Positions 8,584-15,547 of a stretch of 17,109 bases of DNA are shown in pieces. Below the pieces are notes generated by a model. That model was not told the DNA's origin. It made no database searches and was given only the letters and a program-made list of their open reading frames with translations. The number at the start of each line of letters is the position of its first letter. Positions within the stretch are counted from its first letter, which is position 1. Source of the DNA: Alphaproteobacteria bacterium (lineage in GTDB: Bacteria; Pseudomonadota; Alphaproteobacteria; Caulobacterales; Maricaulaceae); the NCBI GenBank assembly GCA_030428405.1, contig JAUIEH010000015.1:1-17109 (forward strand), in the 5' to 3' direction. Both the position numbers and the translations under genes were made by a program.

Positions 8584-9779
8584 CGCGTGAGCTATTCCTC
8601 TTTCCCGGCGACGACGGCGCGCCGATGAGCTGGGCGCTGGTCGAGGGCGCAGGCGGGCGCGTGCGTTTCGGTTCGGCCGACGACAAGGCCCCGCCGCGCG
8701 CCGACCGCGTTGTGCTGGTCGCGCCGGGCTCTGATGTTGCAAGCCATGTCGTCGACCTGCCGGCGAAGTCCGAGCGTCAGGCGCGCGCGGCTGCGCCGTT
8801 CGCGGTCGAAGACGAAATCGGACAGAGCCTCGAAGAGGTCGTTGTGACGCTGGCTGCGCGCAATGGCGATGCGCGTCGTCGCGCGGTCGCGGTCGTTGCG
8901 CGCGACCGGCTGGAAGCCTGGCGCGATGAGGCGCGCGCGCTCGGGCTGGAGCCTGCCGACATCATCCCAGATTATGCCCTGACGCCCGCGCCGGCGGGCG
9001 CGTTCGGCGTCCTTGACCTCGGCGATCAGGTGCTTGCGCGTGCGGGCCAGACAGGCTTTTCGGTCGATGCTGAACACGCAAGCGTCGTCATCGCGGCGTT
9101 TCTGGATGCGCGTCCCGACATCACGCAGGTTCATGCGTGGACGGACCGAGAGGAGGCGCTCCTGCCGCCTGAGGCCTCACGCGCGCTTGATCGCACGATC
9201 GAGCCGCAGCCGCGCGATGAAGCTCTGGCGCGTTTGCTGAGCGTAGGTCTCGCACAAGGCGCGCCCTTGCGTCTTGATGCGCAGACTAGCGGCGGCGGTC
9301 TGGATATCGACTGGAAGCGCTGGCGCGTTACAGCGGCTGTCGCTGCGCTTACGCTTGTCGGCTATCTCGCCATGCTCGCGCTTGAGACGTCGAGCCTGCG
9401 CGAGGCATCGCGAGAAGCCCGGGCCGAGGGCGAAGCTTTGGTGTTGGAGGCGTTTCCGGATATCGGGCGCGTGGTCAATCCGCGCGCGCAATTGGCCTCG
9501 CGGCTGCAAACCGCGGGCGGGTCGGGCTCGCTGGTGTTCCTCGACCTCTCCCAGCTACTCGCCGAAAGCGTCGAAGAGGCGGGCGGCATCGAGGTGGAAA
9601 GCGTGCGCTTCGATGAGGCGCGTCCGGAAGTCGAGGCGGGTCTGATTTATTCTGCATACGCAGATATCGAACGCTTGCGCGAAGCCGTCACCGCGCGCGG
9701 CGGCGTTCTGGAAGAGGGCGGTGCGCGCCAGAGTGGCGGGCGCATTGCTGGCGATGTCGTGTTGAGGCGGCCGCGATGA
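8580..9779 (+). CDS. gspL: Type II secretion platform protein GspL
   Basis: Inner-membrane protein whose cytoplasmic actin-like domain recruits GspE and whose periplasmic ferredoxin-like domain pairs with GspM. The 399-residue product starts at TTG 8580, overlapping the gspK stop as TTGA. The next ATG (8626) would delete the first beta-strand of the cytoplasmic domain (LFLFPGDDG), so TTG is preferred. AAPFAVEDEIGQSLEEVVV (about 71-89) and VGLAQGAPL (about 222-230) match conserved GspL segments. One membrane helix lies at about 249-268, followed by a coiled stretch (EASREARAEGEALVLEAF) and the periplasmic domain to residue 399. The stop overlaps gspM by ATGA. Confidence 0.92.
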   Translation: MTRELFLFPGDDGAPMSWALVEGAGGRVRFGSADDKAPPRADRVVLVAPGSDVASHVVDLPAKSERQARAAAPFAVEDEIGQSLEEVVVTLAARNGDARRRAVAVVARDRLEAWRDEARALGLEPADIIPDYALTPAPAGAFGVLDLGDQVLARAGQTGFSVDAEHASVVIAAFLDARPDITQVHAWTDREEALLPPEASRALDRTIEPQPRDEALARLLSVGLAQGAPLRLDAQTSGGGLDIDWKRWRVTAAVAALTLVGYLAMLALETSSLREASREARAEGEALVLEAFPDIGRVVNPRAQLASRLQTAGGSGSLVFLDLSQLLAESVEEAGGIEVESVRFDEARPEVEAGLIYSAYADIERLREAVTARGGVLEEGGARQSGGRIAGDVVLRRPR

Positions 9780-10258
9780 TGACGAGCCTGAGAGATTGGT
9801 GGTCGGAGCAAACGCCGCGTGAACGGCTCCTGGTCGTCGCCGCGTTCGTGTTGACGTCGGCGCTGGCGTTGCAGTTCCTCGTCGTTTCGCCCATGCGCGA
9901 GGGGCGTGCGCGGGCGCAGTCCTCCTATGACAGCGCGATCGCTGCGCTTGAAGAGATACGCCAGGGCGTTGCGGTCGCGCGCAGTCAAAGCGCAGCGGCC
10001 TCGCCTGAACGCATCGCGCCTGAGAATCTGCGGGCGATGCTGACAGCGGCGGCGGCGCGTCGCGGCATTCTCATCAATCGCGTTCAGCCCACCGATGAGG
10101 GCGTCGATTTGCGCATTGATGAGGCGGACCCGGAAGCGCTTTTCGCCTGGCTTTATGAAATGACGCAGGAGCGCAATGTGCGTATACGCCGCGCTTCGGT
10201 GCGTCATGAATCGGGCGGCGCCGGCGTGCGCGCCTCCTTCCTGATCAGCGCGGGCTGA
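9776..10258 (+). CDS. gspM: Type II secretion platform protein GspM
   Basis: Bitopic inner-membrane partner of GspL. The 160-residue product has a short cytoplasmic tail (MMTSLRDWWSEQTPRERLL), one membrane segment (about 16-38), a helical linker (about 45-75, SSYDSAIAALEEIRQGVAVAR) and a small periplasmic ferredoxin-like domain. That domain includes LRAMLTAAAARRGILINRVQP and LFAWLYEMTQERNVRIRRASV. WWxxxTPRERLLV at the N-terminus is typical of GspM. There are two adjacent ATGs (9776 and 9779). The first gives a four-base ATGA overlap with gspL, the second a one-base overlap, and either works. It is followed after 3 nt by gspN. Confidence 0.93.
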   Translation: MMTSLRDWWSEQTPRERLLVVAAFVLTSALALQFLVVSPMREGRARAQSSYDSAIAALEEIRQGVAVARSQSAAASPERIAPENLRAMLTAAAARRGILINRVQPTDEGVDLRIDEADPEALFAWLYEMTQERNVRIRRASVRHESGGAGVRASFLISAG

Positions 10259-10261
10259 GCG

Positions 10262-11008
10262 ATGGGCTGGCTCGCACGCATTCTGGTTTTTGCGATTGCG
10301 TTTACAGGCTTCCTGATTGCCTGGGCGCCGCTGGCCGCAGCGCTCTCGCTGGCGGGCGTTCGCGAGCGCGGGATGGAATTCACCGATGTCCGAGGCACGA
10401 TCTGGAACGGGCGCATCGATGGCTTGCGCGTGGCCGGTCGACCGGTCGGCGATGTCGAAATGCGCATTGATCCAATGGGGCTGCTGGGACTGACCGTGCG
10501 CGCAGATGTCGAGACCATCGGCGTCGTGCGCGCGCGTGGCGCAGTGGCGATGGACTTTGCGCGTGTGCTGAGCGCCTCGGGCGCCAGCCTTCGCGTCGAT
10601 GCGCGCTATCTCGATGCGCTTCACCCGGCGCTGGCAGGACGTGATGGCGACTTCTTCCTCCGTTTGGACGAGTTCGCCGTCGATCCCCATGGCGCGTGTT
10701 TGCGCGCTGAAGGCCGCGCACAAACGGACATCCTCACGCACCCCGCCCACGCAGGCGATTGGGCCGGACCTGCGCTGGAAGGGCCTGTCTCGTGCGAGGC
10801 GGGCGCGATGATTCTGGCGATGCAGGGCGAGAATGAAGACGGACGCGTCAATCTGCGTGCGCGTCTGGAGGCGGGCGCGGGCGCCTCGCTGGTCATTCGT
10901 GTCGAAGAGCCGAGCGCTCAGGCGCGGCTCGCACTGCCGCATCTGGATTTCTCGGACGACGGCGACACTCTGGTCTATGCTCGCGAGATGTCTTTAAGCC
11001 GCGAGTGA
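10262..11008 (+). CDS. gspN: Type II secretion protein GspN
   Basis: Accessory T2SS protein found in only part of the known systems; its exact role is not settled. The 248-residue product has an N-terminal membrane segment or uncleaved signal (about residues 5-29), then a periplasmic beta-rich region. The segments GTIWNGRIDGLRVAGRPVGDVEMRIDP and GACLRAEGRAQTD...GPALEGPVSCEAG match the GspN family. The two cysteines in that second pattern probably form the conserved disulfide. It starts 3 nt after the gspM stop and is the last recognisable gsp gene. An unrecognised lipoprotein gene follows after 9 nt, so transcription probably continues. Confidence 0.9.
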   Translation: MGWLARILVFAIAFTGFLIAWAPLAAALSLAGVRERGMEFTDVRGTIWNGRIDGLRVAGRPVGDVEMRIDPMGLLGLTVRADVETIGVVRARGAVAMDFARVLSASGASLRVDARYLDALHPALAGRDGDFFLRLDEFAVDPHGACLRAEGRAQTDILTHPAHAGDWAGPALEGPVSCEAGAMILAMQGENEDGRVNLRARLEAGAGASLVIRVEEPSAQARLALPHLDFSDDGDTLVYAREMSLSRE

Positions 11009-11017
11009 GGATGCCAT

Positions 11018-11572
11018 ATGGCTCAGCGTATTCAGATGCGTTCGACGGCCGGGGTTTGCGCCGTGGCAGCGCTGAGCCTTGCGATGGCGGCGTGTTCCTC
11101 CATTCCCCGACCGGGCTTTCTCGGCGGGGGCGACGACGAAACGGCGGATGCAGGCCGGCGCGCCAGCGTCACCGGCGCTGGCGCTGAGGCGACGGCGAGC
11201 GCGCGTGTGTCGGCGCTCGCCCCGCGCGATCTCGATGCGGGCGAATGCGGGCTGTTTCTCTGGACCCGCGGCGCCACGGGCGACCGCTTGGTTTTTTATT
11301 CAGACCCGGAGAGCGAAACGGCTGCGATCGCTATTGATGGCGAGGAAATCGAATTGCGGCGTCTGCAGGTGGTCGGCGCCGAAGAGGGCGGACGCTTTGG
11401 CCAGCAGGTCTTTTCCAACGCGACCGGTTCGATCGGCGCGCGTCTAAGCATTCTCGAGACCGAGGAAATTGAAGGCGGCGCTCGTGTCGGCAGCGCGCGC
11501 CTGCGGGTCTTTGATGAAGATGGTTGGGCGACCGTGCTTCAGACCGCAGGCGTCGCGGGGTGTCGCGATTAG
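11018..11572 (+). CDS. Putative lipoprotein of unknown function at the 3' end of the gsp operon
   Basis: I do not recognise the family. The 184-residue product has an n-region with basic residues, a hydrophobic stretch and a lipobox-like SLAMAAC, so Cys26 is the likely lipidated residue. Met at -3 is uncommon, which weakens the prediction slightly. Ser at +2 argues against retention in the inner membrane by the E. coli rule. Residues about 30-65 look disordered and low-complexity. A compact domain follows (about 66-184), beginning LAPRDLDAGECGLFLWTR and ending GVAGCRD; C77 and C182 could form a disulfide closing the domain. TGAGG 7 nt before ATG 11018 is a good ribosome site. Nine bases separate it from gspN, so it is probably co-transcribed with the T2SS. 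Its position suggests an accessory or pilotin-like role, but nothing in the sequence proves this. Confidence 0.8.
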   Translation: MAQRIQMRSTAGVCAVAALSLAMAACSSIPRPGFLGGGDDETADAGRRASVTGAGAEATASARVSALAPRDLDAGECGLFLWTRGATGDRLVFYSDPESETAAIAIDGEEIELRRLQVVGAEEGGRFGQQVFSNATGSIGARLSILETEEIEGGARVGSARLRVFDEDGWATVLQTAGVAGCRD

Positions 11573-12051
11573 TCGTTGGCGCTTGAGGCTTCTTCCCACT
11601 CTGCGCGGAAGTTTTCGCTTTCCTCGAGATGCACGGTGATGAGCGCGCGCGAGTCGTCGACCGTGTATTGACGCACGAGCAGGAGAGAGAGCGCCGCGCT
11701 CGTATGCGCATATTCCGTCGCCCGCTCCGAGAACGCCTCAATTTCGATCAGCGCGGCCATGTTTTCCGCAATGTCGTTCAACGCCGAGGCCGCCATGACG
11801 GGCGGCTGCTGGTCGAATTCGGTTTCCGGATCGGCGTAGGTTTCGAGAACTTCGATGCGCTCGTCGAACTGCGCGGTCAGCGCTTCGATTTCGGCGTCGC
11901 GCGCTGCGTCATCCGCCGTCGCAGCAGCCTCCACAGGCGCTTGCGTCTCGGGCGCCGCAGCGGCGTCGATGTCGGCTTCGCTTGGCGTTTCCGACTCCGA
12001 GCAGGCGATGAGCGACAAGGCGCCCAGAGCAATGATGATCTGCGTCTTCAT
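11569..12051 (-). CDS. Small lipoprotein of unknown function
   Basis: The 160-residue product opens MKTQIIIALGALSLIAC, a clear lipoprotein signal with lipobox LIAC and lipidated Cys17. Ser follows at +2, which favours the outer membrane. An Ala/Glu-rich linker (about 20-47) leads into a mostly helical acidic region. Its segments AARDAEIEALTAQFDERIEVLETYA and IAENMAALIEIEAFSERATEYAHTSAALSLLLVRQYT suggest a helical bundle or short coiled coil. A strong ribosome site (GGGGA, about 9 nt upstream) supports the start. The stop overlaps the stop of the plus-strand lipoprotein gene in a shared TTAG. No known family is recognised, and no link to secretion is shown apart from location. Confidence 0.8.
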   Translation of the reverse strand: MKTQIIIALGALSLIACSESETPSEADIDAAAAPETQAPVEAAATADDAARDAEIEALTAQFDERIEVLETYADPETEFDQQPPVMAASALNDIAENMAALIEIEAFSERATEYAHTSAALSLLLVRQYTVDDSRALITVHLEESENFRAEWEEASSAND

Positions 12052-12159
12052 GGCTAAATCCCCATCTATTCAACCGCGCTGAGCTGTGGCGTTCCTATGC
12101 TGAAAAATCAATACTCGCGCAGCGAAAACGCCGGTTTGGCGCAAGTCTGGGATTAAGCG

Positions 12160-13149
12160 ATGAAACGGCTCTTCGCCGCGCTGTTCGTCGGCGCGGCCTT
12201 GATCGGCGCCGCCGCCGCTCAGGACGGGCTCGACATGCTGTCGGAACCCGATGCGGGACCGCCAGAGGGGGCGGATGCGCTCTATGAGCTTCTCACTTCC
12301 GCGGATGAGGCCTCGCTCGAGGAAGTGCGCGCCATGCTCGAGGAGGCGTACGCGCAATATCCAACGTCAAGCTCGCGCGCGCGCGCTTTCACGGCGGCGG
12401 CCGAAACGGCGGCGCGCGAGGGCGAGTTCGAGCTCGCCTTCGCCTGGCTGGATTGGGCGCTGGAGACCGCCGCCGGCGCCATGACGGCGCATGGCGATAT
12501 AGAGTCTCAAACGCTCGAGACGGCGATCGCCATCGCCGTGGAGGCCGAGCATCCATTGAACGCGCGTGACTATGTCCGCCGGCAGGCGGCGCTCGAAAAC
12601 GGTTGGACGCATCAGCCGAGCGCGCACCGGATCGCCTTCGAGGATCTGGGCGCCGTGTGCCCCGACGTCATCGCCGAGCGCTTCTTGCGGACCCGCATCG
12701 GGCGCGACGCCATCGGTTCATCGGCGGGCGACGGCGCCCCATCGCCTGGACGCTGCCGCTATGTCGACTTTGTTGAGCGCGAAGCTGTCGTTTTGGAGCT
12801 TTATGCGGCGCAGTCTTATGTCGGTTCGCGCGCGCGCATTCGCGGGGTCGCCGAAGTGGGTCTGGACCCCGTCGACCGGGCTGCGCGCGAAGAGATTGAG
12901 CGGCGCTTGCCGCGACGCGACGAGCTGGCGCGGCAAATGCCGACCGAGATCGGGGAGGCGGATCTGGCGTATGTGCGTTATCGTCGACCGGGCGCGGATG
13001 AGGTTGAAGCGATCGCGTATCTGACGATCAGCCGCGATGGGACATATTTCGCTGCGCGTGCGAGCATGGATACGCGCGACTGGCCGCCGGAAGCGCTCGG
13101 CGCGGCGGCCCAAGCGGGCCTGACGGCTTTGGCCGGCGGCGTGGACTGA
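12160..13149 (+). CDS. Secreted protein of unknown function with helical N-terminal region
   Basis: I do not recognise the family. The 329-residue product has a clear Sec signal peptide (MKRLFAALFVGAALIGAAAA, cleavage near Ala20-Gln21), so it works outside the cytoplasm. Residues about 37-145 are helical and alanine-rich, with LEEAYAQYPTSSSRARAFTAAAETAAREGEFELAFAWLDWALETAA resembling degenerate TPR-type helices. A middle part carries two cysteines (C167, C199) that could form a disulfide. The C-terminal part (about 225-329) is mixed alpha/beta, with GVAEVGLDPVDRAAREEIERRLP and EAIAYLTISRDGTYFAARASMD. It lies 38 nt before the caspase/FGE gene on the same strand and may share its transcript. 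Its function could therefore relate to that protein; this is inference. Confidence 0.78.
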   Translation: MKRLFAALFVGAALIGAAAAQDGLDMLSEPDAGPPEGADALYELLTSADEASLEEVRAMLEEAYAQYPTSSSRARAFTAAAETAAREGEFELAFAWLDWALETAAGAMTAHGDIESQTLETAIAIAVEAEHPLNARDYVRRQAALENGWTHQPSAHRIAFEDLGAVCPDVIAERFLRTRIGRDAIGSSAGDGAPSPGRCRYVDFVEREAVVLELYAAQSYVGSRARIRGVAEVGLDPVDRAAREEIERRLPRRDELARQMPTEIGEADLAYVRYRRPGADEVEAIAYLTISRDGTYFAARASMDTRDWPPEALGAAAQAGLTALAGGVD

Positions 13150-13160
13150 CAATATGAAGG

Positions 13161-13180
13161 CGCAGCGTTGAAAGGCTGCG
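13161..13180 (+). repeat. Short hairpin in the 38-nt gap before the caspase-like gene
   Basis: A perfect 6-bp inverted repeat, CGCAGC at 13161-13166 and GCTGCG at 13175-13180, is separated by an 8-nt loop. It ends directly at the GGACGAG that precedes ATG 13188. There is no U-run, so it is not a convincing intrinsic terminator. It could modulate translation of the downstream gene or be chance in GC-rich DNA. Confidence 0.3.
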
Positions 13181-13187
13181 GGACGAG

Positions 13188-15107
13188 ATGAGACACGCAA
13201 CGCAAGTTCTGGCGGCGGCCTGTGCTCTGGCCGCGTCGTTGCTTATCGGGGCCGCCGCCTCGGCGGATTCGCGTCTGGCCTTGTTGATCGCAAATCAGAA
13301 CTACCCCGCCAGCGTGGGCGCCTTGGACCGTCCGCATGAGGATGCGCGCATATTGGGCGAAGCGCTCGAACGGGTCGGCTTCACGGTCGAAATCGTGCGC
13401 GACGCGGATGAGGATACGATCCTCGAAGCCGTCCTTACGTTCACGGATGAGTTGGCGCGCCTGCGCCGGGACGACGACGAAGTGGTGGGGTTCTTCTACT
13501 ACGCAGGCCACGGCGCCTCCGCCGATGTCCGCGGCGCGGGCCGTCGCAACTACATCTTTCCCGCAGGCGCGGAAATCCGCAGCGGGCGCGAGCTGACTTT
13601 GCGCGGCGTACGTCTCGACGAGATTGTCGACACGCTGTCCTCGGCCGATGCGACCACCATGATCGTCATTTCCGATGCGTGTCGCGACGAACTGGAATGG
13701 TCCGAAACCAGAGGCCGCGACCGCGGCTGGACGCCGGAACCCTCGCGCCCGGGCATGATCGTCGTGCAGTCCACGGTCGAAGGCGAAACCGCGCCCGATG
13801 ACGGACGCTTCGCTGAGGCGCTCGCGCGTCGCATTCCTGAGCCGGGCATCTATGTCAATCGCGCCTTCGAGCTGGCGTTTCGCGAAGTTCAGAGCGGTCG
13901 CGACGGCTATCGACTGCCGACCATCACCGGCGCTTTGTCTCGTGATTTCTGCTTCGCCGGCTGTTCGACGGGCGGCGTGTCGCCGACGGAGACGTCGCTC
14001 AGCGCCAATGCGTCTGACGCCCTCGATCCCGTCGAAGTGGCGATCTATGACCGGCTGAGCGAGCCGTGCGAGTTTCGCGATTTTGCTGCGGCCTATCCGG
14101 ACAGTCCGCTGGCGCCTCTGGCGCGGGCGCGCGGGCGCAATTGCGGTTCTTCAACCGTATCGCGGCCCTCGACCACGCCGCCGGCGGTCACGCTCGCATT
14201 GCCCGACGGACGCACGCTCTCGCCCAATGACGAGCCGCCGGTCCTCGCGCCGGGGCAGCTTCCGGATGAGTTCGAAGCCTTCCGCGATTGCGCGACCTGT
14301 CCGCAAATGGTCGCGCTGCCGGCCGGCGCCTTTCTGATGGGCTCTCCGGAAGGCGAGCCCGGGCGCATCGCGCGCGAGGGGCCCCAGCACCGCGTCGCCA
14401 TTCCGCGCGCTTTCGCCGTCGGCCGTTTCGAGCTGACGGTCGGTCAGTACAGGGATTTCGCCGAGGCCGCCGGTCTCGCCGATCCGGAAAGCTGCCGGAT
14501 CTACGTGGACGAGGAATGGAGCGACGGCGTTGGGAGCAATTTCCGCAGCCCAGGCTATCCCCAGGGCGATGACTATCCCGCCATGTGCATCAGCTGGGAC
14601 GAGGCGCAGGCTTATGTCGTTTGGCTGTCCGAACAGACGGGCGAAAGCTATCGTCTGTTGACGGAAGCGGAATGGGAATACGCCGCGCGCGCGGGCTCGA
14701 CCTCGCGTTTTCATTTCGGAGATGACGCTTCGCAGCTTTGCGCCTACGCCAATGGCGCTGATCTTGCGAGCTCGTATGAGCGGCGCAATCTGGCCTGTTC
14801 CGACGATGTCGGCGCCCGCGCAGCTCAGGTCGGCTCCTATCAGCCCAACGACTTCGGCCTGTTCGACATGCTCGGCAATGCCTGGGAATGGGCGCAGGAT
14901 TGCGGCGGACGCGATGACGGCTATCGAAATGCGCCTACGGACGGTTCAGCGGTCGATGAATCGACCGGCGATTGCGAGCGCCGCATGGTGCGCGGGGGCT
15001 CCTTTATCGGCCAACCGGAATCGCTGCGATCGGCCGAACGCGCCTTGAACAGCCCGAACTATCGCGGCGTCAATGTCGGCTTCCGCGTCGCGCGCGACTT
15101 TAATTGA
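13188..15107 (+). CDS. Secreted caspase-like (peptidase C14) protein fused to an FGE-sulfatase/SUMF1-like domain
   Basis: The 639-residue product has a signal peptide (about 1-26, ending AAASA). A caspase-like p20 domain follows (about 28-255), opening RLALLIANQNYP. The catalytic His108 lies in YYAGHGAS and Cys165 in ISDACRDE, so the dyad is intact. Residues about 280-320 form a short helical linker with YPDSPLAPLARARGRNC, followed by a Pro-rich spacer (about 322-358). An FGE-sulfatase/SUMF1-like domain completes the protein (about 368-637). It shows MVALPAGAFLMGSPEGEPGR, the PRAFAVGRFELTVGQYRDF segment, LLTEAEWEYAARAG, FGLFDMLGNAWEW, MVRGGSF and the terminal GFRVARD. The active-site cysteine pair of true formylglycine-generating enzymes would lie between RGGSF and GFRVAR, and no cysteine is there. 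This domain is therefore more likely structural or binding. The enzyme class is clear; substrate and role are unknown. Confidence 0.9.
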   Translation: MRHATQVLAAACALAASLLIGAAASADSRLALLIANQNYPASVGALDRPHEDARILGEALERVGFTVEIVRDADEDTILEAVLTFTDELARLRRDDDEVVGFFYYAGHGASADVRGAGRRNYIFPAGAEIRSGRELTLRGVRLDEIVDTLSSADATTMIVISDACRDELEWSETRGRDRGWTPEPSRPGMIVVQSTVEGETAPDDGRFAEALARRIPEPGIYVNRAFELAFREVQSGRDGYRLPTITGALSRDFCFAGCSTGGVSPTETSLSANASDALDPVEVAIYDRLSEPCEFRDFAAAYPDSPLAPLARARGRNCGSSTVSRPSTTPPAVTLALPDGRTLSPNDEPPVLAPGQLPDEFEAFRDCATCPQMVALPAGAFLMGSPEGEPGRIAREGPQHRVAIPRAFAVGRFELTVGQYRDFAEAAGLADPESCRIYVDEEWSDGVGSNFRSPGYPQGDDYPAMCISWDEAQAYVVWLSEQTGESYRLLTEAEWEYAARAGSTSRFHFGDDASQLCAYANGADLASSYERRNLACSDDVGARAAQVGSYQPNDFGLFDMLGNAWEWAQDCGGRDDGYRNAPTDGSAVDESTGDCERRMVRGGSFIGQPESLRSAERALNSPNYRGVNVGFRVARDFN

Positions 15108-15150
15108 GCCAGCTTTTGCTTGACGCGCTGAAGCCGCTCGCGCCTTGGCG

Positions 15151-15435
15151 CTAGTTATTCGCCGTTATCGGATCAATCACCTGCGGAATTTCGATGATCC
15201 GCGTGATCGGAAAGCCGCTGAGTTCGGAATGGCGCTCTATCGCCTCTTCATTCTCCGCCAGATAGATGCAAAACGTCTTGTTGGCGGCGACGTAAGAATG
15301 CTGCCATTGCAGGCCGCAATCGACCTTGTCGACGGCTTGATTGGACGTGCGCGCAGCCCCGCACAGCTCTACGATCGACATGCCGCCGACGCCGGGAATG
15401 TCGCGTTCGACGAGAAATCTCTTCAACTGAGCCAT
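15151..15435 (-). CDS. DUF4242 family small protein (SCO4226-like)
   Basis: The 94-residue product, MAQLKRFLVERDIPGVGG to VIDPITANN, carries the family pattern: FLVERDIPG near the start, then LQWQHSYVAANKTFCIYLAENEEAIERHSELSGFP and a late VIDPITA. DUF4242 proteins are small ferredoxin-like fold proteins. The Streptomyces SCO4226 member binds nickel, but metal binding here is only inferred. The frame is open back to an ATG at 15495. I chose ATG 15435 because the family begins there and AGGA sits about 8 nt upstream. There is no signal peptide, so it is cytoplasmic. It is divergent from the LysR-type gene and is the likely target of that regulator. Its 3' end converges on the caspase/FGE gene with a 43-nt gap. 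Confidence 0.88.
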   Translation of the reverse strand: MAQLKRFLVERDIPGVGGMSIVELCGAARTSNQAVDKVDCGLQWQHSYVAANKTFCIYLAENEEAIERHSELSGFPITRIIEIPQVIDPITANN

Positions 15436-15501
15436 TGACGTTTCCTGACCGTGATGGTGTCGGACGGCTTGGATCATTGCGGCTCGTGCGGTCATTCACA
15501 A

Positions 15502-15539
15502 ACTAAAGAATCTTTATCTCAATAAAGAAAAACTTTAGT
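15502..15539. promoter_or_regulatory. Nested inverted repeat, candidate operator and divergent promoter with a GANTC site
   Basis: An AT-rich island lies between the DUF4242 and lysR genes in otherwise GC-rich DNA. It carries two perfect nested inverted repeats around the centre CTCA (15518-15521). The inner arms are TCTTTAT (15511-15517) and ATAAAGA (15522-15528). The outer arms are ACTAAAG (15502-15508) and CTTTAGT (15533-15539). GAATC at 15508-15512 is a GANTC (CcrM-type) methylation site. A plus-strand promoter can be drawn with a weak -35 at 15513-15518 (TTTATC) and -10 at 15536-15541 (TAGTAT), both within the repeats. TTGAGA on the minus strand (15522-15517) is a possible -35 for DUF4242. 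LysR-type binding and autoregulation are inferred from position and symmetry. Confidence 0.6.
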
Positions 15540-15547
15540 ATAGGGAG

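Noticed and set aside
9647..10942. Long minus-strand open frame (431 codons) opposite gspL/M/N
   Set aside because: Antisense to three recognised gsp genes, Arg-rich, with no motif or signal; a GC-rich shadow frame.
12052..12159. Promoters for the divergent lipoprotein and secreted-protein genes
   Set aside because: Candidates such as TATGCT (12096-12101) and AATACT (12110-12115) lack a matching -35 at proper spacing. A promoter must exist here, but I cannot place it.
14290..15100. True formylglycine-generating enzyme activity (sulfatase activation)
   Set aside because: The cysteine pair needed for catalysis is missing between RGGSF and GFRVAR, and no sulfatase gene is present in the window.
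15140..15151. Possible terminator hairpin GCGCC/GGCGC between the caspase/FGE and DUF4242 genes
   Set aside because: The stem is five base pairs with a two-base loop and no T-run, and it overlaps the DUF4242 stop codon; not convincing.
15436..15495. Upstream extension of the DUF4242 gene to ATG 15495
   Set aside because: The family starts at MAQLKRFLVERD, which has its own ribosome site. The extra residues are not family-like and reach into the promoter region.
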